Source of the DNA: Pseudorasbora parva
Lineage: Eukaryota > Chordata > Actinopteri > Cypriniformes > Gobionidae
NCBI RefSeq assembly: GCF_024679245.1
Contig: NC_090187.1
Location: forward strand, 27,621,815 to 27,685,814
Length of the DNA stretch: 64,000 nt
Direction: 5' to 3'
Positions 11,886-22,008 of this stretch are shown here, piece after piece. The first letter of the stretch is position 1. Every line of letters begins with the position of its first letter. A model generated the notes under the pieces. That model saw only the letters and a program-made list of their open reading frames with translations, ran no database searches and had not been told where the DNA came from. Made by a program: the position numbers and the translations under genes.

Positions 11886-13554
11886 GTAAGTACTTTGATG
11901 TTGTCGTCAGGGTTTCAACTGTTGATTAAAATGCTTTTTTCCCTTCTTCATTCATACCGTGCTGGATGCACAAGGCTCAAACTATGTAATTTACTTGTGT
12001 TTAACGCAGACAAAAAACCTTCAAAGCTGAAACATAGACTTATAGACAGAGTGTGAATTGTGTTGGATGTTAGCCATTAACAGGGAACGGGTGTTTCATA
12101 TAACAGAGTCATTCGCAATCGATTTTATGAATTATCCTGAATGATTAGGGCGAGGAGTCAGATATATTGCAGTTTCCTATTATCGATTTGTTTAATGAAA
12201 AAGCTTTCTTTCAAGGAATGGTTCACTTGAAGATGACAATTATGTCACTGTCCACTGTCTCTTGTTGCTGTATGACTTTCTTCTGTGGAACAAAAAAGAG
12301 AGAGGCATTTGGAAGATTTGTCTTTTCATAGAATGGGAGCTGATAACACACTTTTTTAGATACAAGCAAAATAACAAAAAGCACCATCAAATATGAATGA
12401 AAATATGACTCTTCAAGTCTTCAGATTGTGAGCTTCACCTCCAGGAAGCATGAGAGCTGCGGTGGCCGAATAGAGTCATTGAATTGAACTATTTGTAAAA
12501 GAATCAGTCCAATTTGTGGCCGATAAAAAAAAGAAAAAAAAAAAGAACTGTCTCAAAAGAATGATTCGTTCACTGCTTCACGAGACCCCTTTGGATTATC
12601 AGCGAATGACAAATTATATTTCACAAAGCTTATTTCATAGTTTATGGTGACACTGATCTTAAAGGTTATAGGTGAAAGGTTTCCATTGGCAAACAGATGA
12701 CTGTGGTTTTCGTTTTCATTTTTTGAGTTGAGACCTTTGTTAACCTGATGATATTTAAATCTAAAAATAAGACAACAGGCAAGTTATATCTTCCGAGAGA
12801 AGTAGCTGTTGTGGATGTGTGAATAATTTTTGAGTTTGTACAGAAAACGTATGCTAATGTTGAGATTGATAGATCACTGTAAGACCCATTGCAGTACTTT
12901 GAGGTGTTCCTGATTTTGTCAGATGGATCGGAGATGAATTGCCATTATTGTCTGCAACAGCTCCTTAAAAAGTGACAGTTCCACCAGGTGGTTGTGACAG
13001 CAGGAAGAGAGAATAGGCTGTTTTCTCTCCATTACAGTTTCAACATGCCACACATTTTTACATGCTTTTAGAAATCCATAAACTGGCATTTCTGAATGCG
13101 ATGATAGACAGAATTAGTGTATTTTTACACTGTGACTGCGGTCTCACATTGTTTTAGTGCATGGTTGGAAGAGCATTAACGCAATACTTTAAGGTACAGA
13201 TTTAAAAGGATTATGCATAAGAAGCTGGACCTTTTGATTTGACCACCTGTTTGTTCTGCTCTCGAACATGCACTCAGTAAAAAAGAAACCTCTTGGGTGG
13301 CCTGGACTGACTGATACATGTGTAATGGCTGTAAAAAAATAAAAAAAAAACAGGGTGTAATTGTTCCATGACACCAGTGTTTTTCTTAAATGGTTTCTTC
13401 CGGTACATTTATGAGAATTGACATCAATAATCTTTAAAATAATGGAGAAAAACAACATTCTTTTTTTTATTTCCATGTCTGTTTTTATTTTCAATTACTG
13501 AACATTTTCTTGAAAAGGTTACAGCAGCATAGTATAGTGTGAATTAAAAACTAA
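11886..13554 (+). other. Start of cacna2d1 intron 1, no gene seen
   Basis: Non-coding. A degraded E-like fragment ('gaatggttcacttgaagatga') lies near 12220-12350, and poly-A-rich stretches lie near 12525-12545. The presumed intron continues to 41762. Confidence 0.5.
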
Positions 13555-14995
13555 GGGGAAAAATTTAATCGTTGTGAAAGATATTGTAAATTATTAAAAG
13601 CAAAACATGCAAGATTTTTGGATAAAAATATCCAAAAACCAGTAGAGCAATGATATATATTTTGATGACTTGTGTACTTACATTATCCCAAATGTTTCCA
13701 AGAATGTTTAAATCCAGAGAAACAAGCAATTTTAACCGGTATATGGAATATGTCCGTGCGTCACCTTTCAATTACGTCATACCAGCATTACCCTTGATAT
13801 TCTGTAGAAACTCTGGAAACACCAATATAGTATGGTGCTTTAATATAATATGTGTTTTATTAGACAGGTGAGCAGCTGTTTGGATACATTCATCGACAGA
13901 AAACCAATCATGGTTATAAAGCTCAACACAGACTCCACTCTGCTGAAAACGGCCTAGCTGTAGGTGCTTGAGAACGACACTTTACTTGCTATGATAAGGA
14001 AATTCCGCGAAAGTGTTACTGGTATCTCCTTGATATTTTTTTCCTGTATTGTTTCTATTTAAAAATGGTGATACAATTTAAAGTATTTACTCTGGCTCTT
14101 GTTTTAAATCATTTTGTTCCATTATTATGCTGCTCGTTTTTCTGTTGTCGTTGTAAAAGCAGAATGTGGTGGTTGGTTGGTGTTGTATTTGTCCCTCCCC
14201 TCCTCCACTGTGATTGGACGGCTGGGTAAAAAGTGACGGTGATGAGCACTGCATTTTACTCAAAGTTGAACATTCTTCAACTCTCAGCGACTGGTAAAAA
14301 AAACACAGAGCGCTCTAGCATGAAAAAGAAGGTCAGCGCCTTGTTAAAATCCTGGCATTTTAAAAACCCTGCGCTCACACCCAGCAAAACAATTTTAAAA
14401 ATATGCCAGCCATATAAAAAAAAAAAATCTTTGGTTGACACGGCCTTATAGTCTTATGCTTAAATCTTGTTTTCTTGATTTACCGTGAATACCATGCTTT
14501 ACCATTGCCTAATATCGATCTAGCTCTGCAGTGTCCAACGAGTGTCTTATAGTAACTGCCGAGCGAACACACAGAGTAGCATTATAACATAACTTTCAAC
14601 AAACGCAGATGTGTCTAATATGTTAAAAAAAAAGCGCTGTGTTACCCCACAAGAAGCGGAAGTGGTCGTCTGCGGTATAATAAAAACTCTGCTGCTCTAC
14701 AGCCGTGTGTTGCGCTTGTCTCTCATTTGCAATCGCTCCAGCTGCCTCGTTTTGCTCCAAAGGTTTTTAAACCCACCCATATTCATACTACAGAAATGTT
14801 AATAAATATTTAGTACATTAGCTCATTCAAGAATTTGATTTCTGCCCGAGTCCTATTGGATTCTTTTCCACCGGCTGTAGAGGTGAAAACAACAACTCCA
14901 ATGATTCTAAAAAATCAAGGCGTCGTCAAGCTATAGGGCTTTGTTTTCTATAAGAGACCTATAGCTGTGAAAATTACACATTGTGCCTTTAATTC
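13555..14995. mobile_element. Family F element, copy F1 (degraded)
   Basis: It shares blocks with F2 (58921-60478): 'tatcccaaatgtttccaa', 'tttctgcccgagtcctatt' with 'caccggctgt', and a right end 'cattgtgcctttaa' resembling 'catagtgcacctttaa'. The left boundary is uncertain. No coding region is recognised. Confidence 0.4.
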
Positions 14996-15107
14996 ATAAA
15001 CACAAAGGGGGATTCTGTTGCATTGTAAATTTAAATTTATGCACACAAATATCAGTTACAAATTTGGATGAATAATAAAGTTTTATTTTCAACATTTGTA
15101 ATAATAA

Positions 15108-15175
15108 CGTCTCGGTTACGTATGGTAACCCTCATTCCTTGAAGGAGGGAACGGAGACGTACGTCGGACATCACT
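15108..15175. mobile_element. Isolated terminus of a third DIRS-like element
   Basis: It resembles the outer ends of DIRS-A and DIRS-B: 'aacgtctcggttacgtatgg', then 'aaccctcattccttgaagg' and 'agggaacggagacg'. This is the same grammar of a palindromic 'aacc...ggtt' followed by 'ttccctga..agggaac'. No internal region accompanies it, so it is a fragment or recombination scar. Confidence 0.45.
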
Positions 15176-15313
15176 GACTGAAAGGGAAGAACTATTATAA
15201 CTTAAAGGGTTACTTCAGCGATTAGCAAATGGCTTGTATCAGTAGAAACCCTGGAGTATATTCAAATGATTGTGCTTCCCCCCCTCATATCCCCCTGAGG
15301 GATTAAGATAAGA

Positions 15314-15492
15314 GTTCCCTTTATCGAGGGAACTCGCACTGCGTCATTGTAGATGACACAACGGGGAACGCCCTCGGCGTGACGCTGCTGAGTTCATATC
15401 AAAAAAGTCCAATCTTGATTGGTGTTGCGTGATGACGTAACGAGTGATGGCATACCCGGAGGTATAAAGGGACGCCGGCACAAACAAACGCA
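15314..15492 (+). repeat. Left inverted terminal repeat of DIRS-A
   Basis: It is the near-exact complement of 20355-20520 in the right terminus, from the 'cactgcgtc' block through the TATA region to 'aacgcagctt'. Its outermost part (15314-15369) is also complementary to the first half of the internal region at 20210-20265. Confidence 0.9.
15410..15480 (+). promoter_or_regulatory. Candidate promoter inside the DIRS-A left repeat
   Basis: An inverted CCAAT box (GATTGGTG near 15417), a CRE-like TGACGTAA near 15433 and TATAAA at 15473-15478 occur in that order about 100 bp before the gag ATG. DIRS-B has the same order with a perfect TGACGTCA and TATAAAA. This is a sequence-level prediction. Confidence 0.55.
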
Positions 15493-15576
15493 GCTTCCTG
15501 CTTTCAGCGGTCGCGCTCGGTGTTCTGTCTGTCTATTTGGTGTTGTTTGTCCCGTAGGGCTTTCATATCATTAGAA

Positions 15577-16980
15577 ATGGCGAGCGAGCATTTCAGACGG
15601 TGTGTGCCTCCCTGTCCGCGTTTTATTTCGGGCATGGACACACACCAGCTGTGTGCAGTGTCTCGGCGTGCAGCACGCGGCGAGTGTGATAAGCTGCCGC
15701 TGAGTACTGCGCTCGCGGCTGGCTGTCTTTGACGAGGCCGGTCAGCCTCGCGAGCCTCGCGGTTCTGGGCCCGCTGTTGCTGAGGCAGAGCGGCGCCGCA
15801 GGTCGTGGGGCTCGCAGATGGATCTGTCAGCTGGATTAGGGAATGTTGAGGCATCTCTCTCTTCCTCTGACGATTCGGAGGATCTTCCGCCACGTGTGGA
15901 AGCCCGCGCTGCGGCTTCTTCCCACGAGGCGGAGGATCAGGTGCTCATGCTGTCCGATTCTGAGGGGTCGTTGACGATGAGCACCGAAGCAGGCGCAGTG
16001 GGGCAGTCGCCACCCCACTCGCAGGCTATGCTTGACTCGCGCTGTGGCCAAGCTTATTTTAGATTGGCCACAAGAGGAGGTGCACGTCCAGCCGCCAAGT
16101 AAGCTGGACGAGCGCTTCTTCAAGCGACGAGCCCAGCCTCCACGCCGGGGTCTGCCACAGTGAGCTGTGCAGGGCGTGGGAGAAACCCTTCTCAGCGCGT
16201 TTGACTACGCCCCCTGAGCTTGACTTCGCTAATGTGCTGGGGGCGTCTGAGAAGGGATATGTTGCGCTGCCGAGGGTAGGAGAGGCGCTCGCGGGCCACC
16301 TCTCACCCGAGACAGCAGCTTCATTAAAGACCCCAGCATTGCCCTCGAAACCATGCCGAGAGACATCGAAGCTGGTGGCGAGGGCATATAGTGCGGCTGG
16401 TCGCGCTGGTGGGTGCCTGCACACTCTCGCGGTTCTGCAGGCCTACCAAGTGGACTTGCTGAAGGAGCTCGATGAGGGCGAGGGTCCCTCTCCGGAGGAT
16501 GTGACTGAGCTGAGGAAGGCAGCGGATTTGTCTCTCCGTGTCACCAAACAGGCGGCCCGTGATATCGGCCGCTCCATGGCGGGTTTGGTGTGCGCGGAGA
16601 GGCATCTCTGGCTTAACCTGTCGGGGATCAGGGAGAGAGACAGACACTTTCTCCTTGACTCCCCGATTTCGCCTTCTGGCCTTTTCGGCGGCGCTGTGAG
16701 CACCGTCGTTGAGAGGTTTCAGGAGGTGAAAAAGCAGGCTGCTGCATTCAGCCAGTTCATCCCTCGCCGCTGGGGCTCCTCCAGCAAGGCTGTCTCGAGT
16801 GGGCAGTCTCGGCCAGCACAGGGCTCCTCGCACCGTGAGGTGCAAAAGCAGAGCGTCGCTTCTCGTGCCCCTCCTGAGGGAGCCTGGCAGAAGAAGCGGC
16901 GCTCTCGCGGGAAGTCTTCGAAGCCGAAGACCGACCTGAGGGAGGTCATTCAGGCTAAGAAGGCTTCCAAGCGGTCCTAG
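15577..16980 (+). pseudogene. DIRS-A gag-like region, frameshifted
   Basis: It starts at ATG 15577 with a Cys-rich N terminus (CVPPC, then DTHQLC) homologous to the intact DIRS-B gag. A 2-bp shortening near 15643 then shifts the frame, which stops at 15732. Homology resumes in other frames: 15818-16102 covers the acidic Ser/Asp/Glu segment, about 16036-16155 is in a third frame, and 16201-16980 is a 260-codon C-terminal part. That part is helical-looking and ends in a strongly basic tail (KKRRSRGKSSKPK). At least three frame changes make a full-length product unlikely. The C-terminal block could be the nucleic-acid-binding part of the particle protein; that is inferred from position and charge. 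The long minus-strand frame over 16324-17172 is a shadow. Confidence 0.75.
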
Positions 16981-17266
16981 CTGCGGCAGGGCCGCTGAGA
17001 GCTGTCCCCCACGGGGCGGAGCGACCGAGGTCGTTCTCCCCCCGAAGCTCTCGGGAAATCGATGTTGTGCTCTCGCAGTCAAAAGGGCTCCGGACCACGT
17101 CATTTCCCCATGTTCGCGCGCGGCTCTGGCCAGCACATATAAAATCTGCGGCAGAGCAGCGATTGCGTTCACACACCGAAAATCTACCTCGATTAGTCCC
17201 TGCTGGTTATCCGCTTCAGGGGGTCAAGGAGAGGTTCGGTCGATACCCCAGACCAGCCTCGAGAGG

Positions 17267-19148
17267 CTGGTACCCTTATCAGAGTATCTCGGCGCATGGT
17301 CATGCCTTCCGAATATCTCTGTGTGGGCCCTGCGCACTGTAGAACGGGGCTACAGACTGCAGTTCAGAGTTCCCCCCCCCAAAATTTGGGGGAATAGTCT
17401 GGACAGTGGTCGGTCCCGAGCAGGTGGGGGTAATGGGGCAGGAAGTACACTCTCTGCTGGTAAAAGGGGCGATAGAAAGGGTCCCCCCGCCAGAGAGGGA
17501 GGTCGGGTTCTACAGCCGGTACTTCATAGTCCCCAAGAAGGATGGGGGGTTGCGTCCAATTTTAGATCTCAGGCTTCTGAATCGGTCTCTGAGGAGATAC
17601 AGGTTCAGGATGCTAACTATTCCTGTTATCGTGAGTCAGATCCAGTTCGAGGACTGGTTCGTCACGATAGATCTAAAGGACGCTTACTTCCATATATCCA
17701 TCCTTCCCAGTCACAGGAAGTTCCTGAGGTTCGCTTTCGGGGGCGAAGCGTTCCAATATCGGGTCCTTCCCTTTGGTCTAGCCTTGTTGCCTCGTACCTT
17801 CACAAAGTGCATGGACGCAGCCCTGGCTCCGCTAAGACTCCAGGGCATCCGTGTACTGAATTATATCGACGACTGGTTGATCATGGCCAGATCGTACGAT
17901 ATGGCAGTTCAGCATCGAGATGCTGTTTTAGCCCACATGAGGTGCTTGGGGCTGAGACTCAACGTGAAAAAGAGTGCGTTGACGCCCTCCCAGAGAATCA
18001 CGTTCCTGGGAATAGTGTGGGACTCGGTAACGATGCGGGCACACATGTCACCCGCACGTATCGAGACCATACGGGCGGAAGTCTCCAGTATAAGGTTGGG
18101 TCACAGCATCACTGTCAAGCAGTTCCAGAGACTGCTGGGCCTCATGGCAGCAGCGTCCAGTGTGATTCCGCTCGGCCTGCTCCACATGAGACCGCTACAG
18201 TGGTGGCTAAGAACCAAGGGGTTTTCTTCGAAAGGGAAACCCTTCCGTATGATCAGGGTAACGCGCAAATGCATTCGTTCCCTAGTTATATGGAAGAAAC
18301 CTTGGTTTCTGTCCCTGGGGCTGGTATTGGGAGCATCACGTTGCCGGAAAACCGTTTCAACAGATGCATCCCTTACTGGTTGGGGCACGGTCATGGAAGG
18401 CCGAGGAGCGAGAGGTCCTTGGACAGCCCAGCATGCTTCATGGCACATCAACTGCCTAGAGATGCTGGCGGTCTGGAAAGCTCTGAGGAGTTTTCTCGAG
18501 GACCTTCGCGGCCACCATGTCCTGATACGATCCGACAACACTGCCGTAGTATCGTATCTAAATCATCAGGGGGGTCTGAGATCGCGCCCTCTGTACAGAC
18601 TGGCGCATCAGGTCCTCCTGTGGTCCCACGGGAAACTGTCGTCTCTCAGGGCAGTTTACATCCCGGGGGACCAGAACCAGGGAGCAGACATCCTGTCGAG
18701 GCAGGGGCTGAGGCCCGGGGAGTGGCGTCTCCATCCAGAGGTGGTGGAGGCCATATGCGAGAGGTTTGGCCAAATGGAAGTGGATTTGTTTGCGTCTCGA
18801 GAGACGACCCACTGTCCACTTTGGTTCTCCCTCAGGCATCCGGCTCCGTTGGGCCTGGATGCCATGTCACAGGCGTGGCCGAGGCTGCGTCTGTACGCAT
18901 TTCCCCTGATTGCTCTGCTCCCGGGAGTTCTGGAGCGTGTCCGCCGGGAAGGCATTTGCCTGCTTCTGATAGCACCCCGGTGGCCGACCAGGGTATGGTT
19001 CTCCGACATTATGGACCTGCTAGACGACCTTCCATGGCAGATTCCTCTGAGGAGGGATCTGTTGACTCAGGCGGGGGGCTCGATCTTTCACCCCCAGCCA
19101 GAGTTATGGAACCTGTGGGCTTGGCCCCTGAGGGGGCAGAGCTCATAG
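17267..19148 (+). CDS. DIRS-A reverse transcriptase, RNase H and methyltransferase-like polyprotein
   Basis: The N-terminal block (LVPLSEYLGAW, then ERGYRLQF) is in one frame. At a run of nine C (17372-17380) homology moves to the frame that stays open to 19148, whose first ATG is 17433. Reverse transcriptase motifs follow: VPKKDGGLRPILD, VTIDLKDAYFHI (catalytic Asp near 17670), LPFGL, and YIDD at 17862-17873. RNase H follows with STDASLTGWG, CLEML, RSDNTAVV and GADILSR, so its acidic residues are present. The last roughly 130 residues (EVDLFASRE... to IAPRWPTRVW) match the post-RNase H domain of DIRS elements often described as a Dam-like methyltransferase. No NPPF/DPPW-type motif is clear; AFPLI stands there. 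The frame overlaps the recombinase by 115 bp. Frame change apart, the core looks intact. Confidence 0.85.
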
Positions 19149-20152
19149 AAGAAGGGCTGTCAGCAGGTGTCGTGGAGACTATACTCAGCTCCAGGGCTCC
19201 TTCCACCAGGAAGCTGTACAACTTGAAGTGGAGAGTGTTCTCCATGTGGTGTAGAGACCATGAAGTAGACCCAGTGAACTGCGCTGTGGCTTCAGTACTG
19301 GAGTTTCTGCAAGATCGGTTTTCCGCCGGGCTTACCCCGTCCACACTTAAGGTGTATGTGGCAGCGATAGGAGCTTTCCACGCACCATTAGGTGAAGGAC
19401 CTCTGGGGAGGCACCATCTGGTTGTACGGTTCCTCCGAGGAGCGCGGAGGATGAGACCTGTGGCTCGTTCCAGGATCCCTGCGTGGGATCTGGCAGTGGT
19501 GCTCGAAGGGTTGGTTGAGGCCCCCTTCGAACCACTGGAGTTGGCTGAGGCCAAGAACCTTACGCTTAAGGTAGCTTTTCTCTTAGCTATCACCTCTCTG
19601 AGGAGGGTGGGGGACCTTCAGGCATTGGCAGTCACACCCAATTGCTTGGAGTTTGCCCCAGGCGGCGTGAAAGCTATCTTGCGGCCGATCCCGGGATACG
19701 TTCCCAAGGTACCGTCTAATGCGGTGCGGTCGGTGGTTCTCCAGGCTTTTCATCCCCCGCCTCATGTGACGGCAGATGAGGGCAGGCTTCACCTCCTCTG
19801 CCCGGTGCGGGCATTGAGGATTTATTTGGAGAGGTCTGCCCAGTGGAGGAAGTCAGACCAGTTGTTAGTGTGCTTTGGTCCACCTAGGAAAGGGCTGCCT
19901 GCGGCAAAACAGACGATTAGTAACTGGATTGTCCAGGCAAAAGCCACGGCCTATCAGGTGCGCAACTTGCCTTCACCGATAGCTGTGAGGGCTCATTCTA
20001 CCAGGGGCATGGCCTCCTCGGTAGCCCTCCTTTCCGGAGCTTCTTTGCAAGAGATTTGCGAGGCGGCTGGGTGGGCCACACCGCATACTTTCGTGAGATA
20101 TTATAGTCTGCACCTCCCGGCGACGCCAGGCGCTAGGGTGCTCGCCCCCTGA
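19034..20152 (+). CDS. DIRS-A tyrosine recombinase
   Basis: A 372-residue protein from ATG 19034. That start (CCATGG context, MADSSEEGS) is conserved at 29211 in DIRS-B, which is why I prefer it to the open frame extending back to about 17321. Residues 1-45 are a Ser/Gly/Pro-rich acidic leader. About 45-145 resemble a core-binding domain (SSRAPSTRKLY, then LTPSTLKVYVAAI). The catalytic domain follows, with Arg190 in TSLRRVGDL, His321 and Arg324 in HSTRG, Trp347 in GWATPHTF and the nucleophile Tyr356 or Tyr357 in FVRYYS. All the expected R-H-R-H/W-Y residues are present. In this family the enzyme is thought to insert the circular DNA intermediate. It overlaps the end of the RT frame in another reading frame, as is usual in DIRS elements. 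Confidence 0.9.
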   Translation: MADSSEEGSVDSGGGLDLSPPARVMEPVGLAPEGAELIEEGLSAGVVETILSSRAPSTRKLYNLKWRVFSMWCRDHEVDPVNCAVASVLEFLQDRFSAGLTPSTLKVYVAAIGAFHAPLGEGPLGRHHLVVRFLRGARRMRPVARSRIPAWDLAVVLEGLVEAPFEPLELAEAKNLTLKVAFLLAITSLRRVGDLQALAVTPNCLEFAPGGVKAILRPIPGYVPKVPSNAVRSVVLQAFHPPPHVTADEGRLHLLCPVRALRIYLERSAQWRKSDQLLVCFGPPRKGLPAAKQTISNWIVQAKATAYQVRNLPSPIAVRAHSTRGMASSVALLSGASLQEICEAAGWATPHTFVRYYSLHLPATPGARVLAP

Positions 20153-20209
20153 TTATGCACTCCGGTTCATGTCATGGGGCGCAAGATAGGCGAGGACTAG
20201 TGGGTACTC

Positions 20210-20320
20210 GTTCCCCGATGTGTCATCTACGATGACGCAGTGCGAGTTCCCTCGATAAAGGGAACGTCTCGGGTTATGAATATAACCCATGTTCCCTGAG
20301 AGGGAACGAGACACTGCGTC
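20210..20320 (+). repeat. Internal complementary region of DIRS-A
   Basis: 20210-20265 is the complement of the left outer end (15314-15369), and 20263-20318 is the complement of the right outer end (about 20518-20571). They meet at AAC 20263-20265, the complement of the GTT at the left end. In the DIRS replication model this region bridges the two ends to form a complete circle. It lies just after the recombinase stop codon. Confidence 0.85.
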
Positions 20321-20354
20321 TCGTAGCCCCGCCTATCTACAGAGCAGCCCGCTT

Positions 20355-20571
20355 CATAGCAGTAAGCTGCGTTTGTTTGTGCCGGCGTCCCTTTATACCT
20401 CCGGGTATGCCGTCACTCGTTACGTCATCACGCAACACCAATCAAGATTGGACTTTTTTGATATGAACTCAGCAGCGTCACGCCGAGGGCGTTCCCCGAT
20501 GTGTCATCTACGATGACGCAGTGTCTCGTTCCCTCTCAGGGAACATGGGTTATATTCATAACCCGAGACGA
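20355..20571 (-). repeat. Right inverted terminal repeat of DIRS-A
   Basis: Complement of the left terminal repeat, including its CCAAT, CRE-like and TATA boxes, which here point inward on the minus strand. The extreme end 'cataacccgagac' pairs with the internal complementary region. The right flank is family A sequence. Confidence 0.9.
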
Positions 20572-21266
20572 TTTATGCATTTTATTTCTGGAAAAATTCC
20601 TCTCATGACGCAAATTGACCATATTTGCGTCATCTTTGGAATTTTTGGCCAAAGGCTAAAGACTACAGCCATCAGAAGGAGCCATTTCCACATGTTTTCA
20701 ACACGCATGGAGGATGTAGATCACACTCCCAGCACTCAGCTCGCAGCTACAGGCATTCATGGAAACTGAACTAGATGCTGAGAGCAATGTAAGTGTTTTA
20801 ACATCTCAAATTAATTTCTATAAAATAATTCTATAGTTGTAGTGCCTGTTCTCAAACTCAGTCACTGTAATCCAGTAGTTGTGGCTTTGGGAATGGCCTA
20901 ACAGGGCAGCAAAGCATTCTGGGAATTGTAGTCTTTCATCCCCATGAGACAAAAATTAATTTTCTGTCTTTTCTCAGTCTAGAAGGCACCAAATTCAAAA
21001 ATAATTTCACATTTCTACTACATTAATGACCCAGTTTAAATACAGATTCATCTTTCCAGCGCTGAAGTACCTTGAAGTACTTTGAAAGATATGATAATTA
21101 AAAAAAACCTGAAGTATTCTAAACCTTTGACTGCAAATGTATAAATAATTGTTTTTAATCAATTGTGCAATGCAAAAATGCATTGAGCCATACTGTCCCC
21201 CCTGTCTGTTCTGTTCTAGAAAGTACAATGGTTGTTGAGATCATTACTGTTGGAGAGAGAGAAAAG

Positions 21267-22008
21267 GCACCATCTGGTTGTACGGTTCCTCCGAGGAGCG
21301 CGGAGGATGAGACCTGTGGCTCGTTCCAGGATCCCTGCGTGGGATCTGGCAGTGGTGCTCGAAGGGTTGGTTGAGGCCCCCTTCGAACCACTGGAGTTGG
21401 CTGAGGCCAAGAACCTTACGCTTAAGGTAGCTTTTCTCTTAGCCATCACCTCTCTGAGGAGGGTGGGGGACCTTCAGGCATTGGCAGTCACACCCAATTG
21501 CTTGGAGTTTGCCCCAGGCGGCGTGAAAGCTATCTTGCGGCCGATCCCGGGATACGTTCCCAAGGTACCGTCTAATGCGGTGCGGTCGGTGGTTCTCCAG
21601 GCTTTTCATCCCCCGCCTCATGTGACGGCAGATGAGGGCAGGCTTCACCTCCTCTGCCCGGTGCGGGCATTGAGGATTTATTTGGAGAGGTCTGCCCAGT
21701 GGAGGAAGTCAGACCAGTTGTTAGTGTGCTTTGGTCCACCTAGGAAAGGGCTGCCTGCGGCAAAACAGACGATTAGTAACTGGATTGTCCAGGCAAAAGC
21801 CACGGCCTATCAGGTGCGCAACTTGCCTTCACCGATAGCCGTGAGGGCTCATTCTACCAGGGGCATGGCCTCCTTGGTAGCCCTCCTTTCCGGAGCTTCT
21901 TTGCAAGAGATTTGCGAGGCGGCTGGGTGGGCCACACCGCATACTTTCGTGAGATATTATAGTGTGCACCTCCCGGCGACGCCAGGCGCTAGGGTGCTCG
22001 CCCCCTGA
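21267..22008 (+). pseudogene. Truncated second copy of the DIRS-A tyrosine recombinase
   Basis: It carries residues from about 127 to the C terminus of the DIRS-A recombinase, open to the same stop codon, with two visible changes (a Ser to Leu in MASSVALL, and Leu to Val after the catalytic tyrosines). The catalytic Arg, His, Arg, Trp and Tyr are kept. The core-binding half is missing and upstream codons derive from unrelated flank, so it is a duplication fragment and not a second gene. Confidence 0.85.

Larger units (their letters stand above)
15314..20571 (+). mobile_element. DIRS-A: DIRS-type tyrosine-recombinase retrotransposon
   Basis: A 5.26-kb element with the diagnostic DIRS plan. 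Inverted terminal repeats lie at 15314-15492 and 20355-20571. Inside are a gag-like region, a reverse transcriptase-RNase H-methyltransferase-like frame and an overlapping tyrosine recombinase. An internal complementary region (20210-20320) is the complement of the two outer ends fused together. DIRS elements copy through RNA and are thought to integrate a circular DNA with their recombinase instead of a DDE integrase, leaving no target duplication; none is seen here. RT, RNase H and recombinase catalytic residues are present, but gag is frameshifted and pol changes frame at a C-run, so this copy is probably not autonomous. It lies in cacna2d1 intron 1, sense to the gene. Confidence 0.9.
15206..21073. 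mobile_element. Family A element, copy A3, split by DIRS-A
   Basis: In inverted orientation relative to A1, 15206-15313 matches the right end of A1 ('agggttacttcagcgatta' onward). After DIRS-A the rest resumes at 20572 ('atttatgcattttatttctgg') and ends near 21073 with 'cagcgctgaagtacc'. DIRS-A is therefore inserted inside an A element, which fixes its boundaries to within a few bases. Confidence 0.65.
19411..21266 (+). repeat. Tandem duplication, unit 1 (1856 bp)
   Basis: It runs from within the recombinase gene through the internal complementary region, the right terminal repeat and about 700 bp of flank. Unit 2 follows immediately (21267-23121). The junction reads 'gagaaaag' directly followed by 'gcaccatctgg', with 'ag' shared at the breakpoint. 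I noticed only a few substitutions and one 1-bp indel (near 20757), so the event looks recent. Confidence 0.9.

Noticed and set aside
16324..17172. 282-codon open frame on the minus strand
   Set aside because: It lies exactly opposite the DIRS-A gag C-terminal region, is rich in Arg/Leu/Pro, and has no recognisable domain. It is a shadow of GC-rich coding DNA.
17321..19033. First 570 codons of the long frame preceding the recombinase as a real protein
   Set aside because: It overlaps the RT frame, has no recognisable domain, and the conserved recombinase ATG is at 19034. Kept only as a finding about open frames.
20289..20516. 75-codon frame repeated at 22145-22372
   Set aside because: It lies in the internal complementary region and right terminal repeat. 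The copy number reflects the tandem duplication and not a gene.
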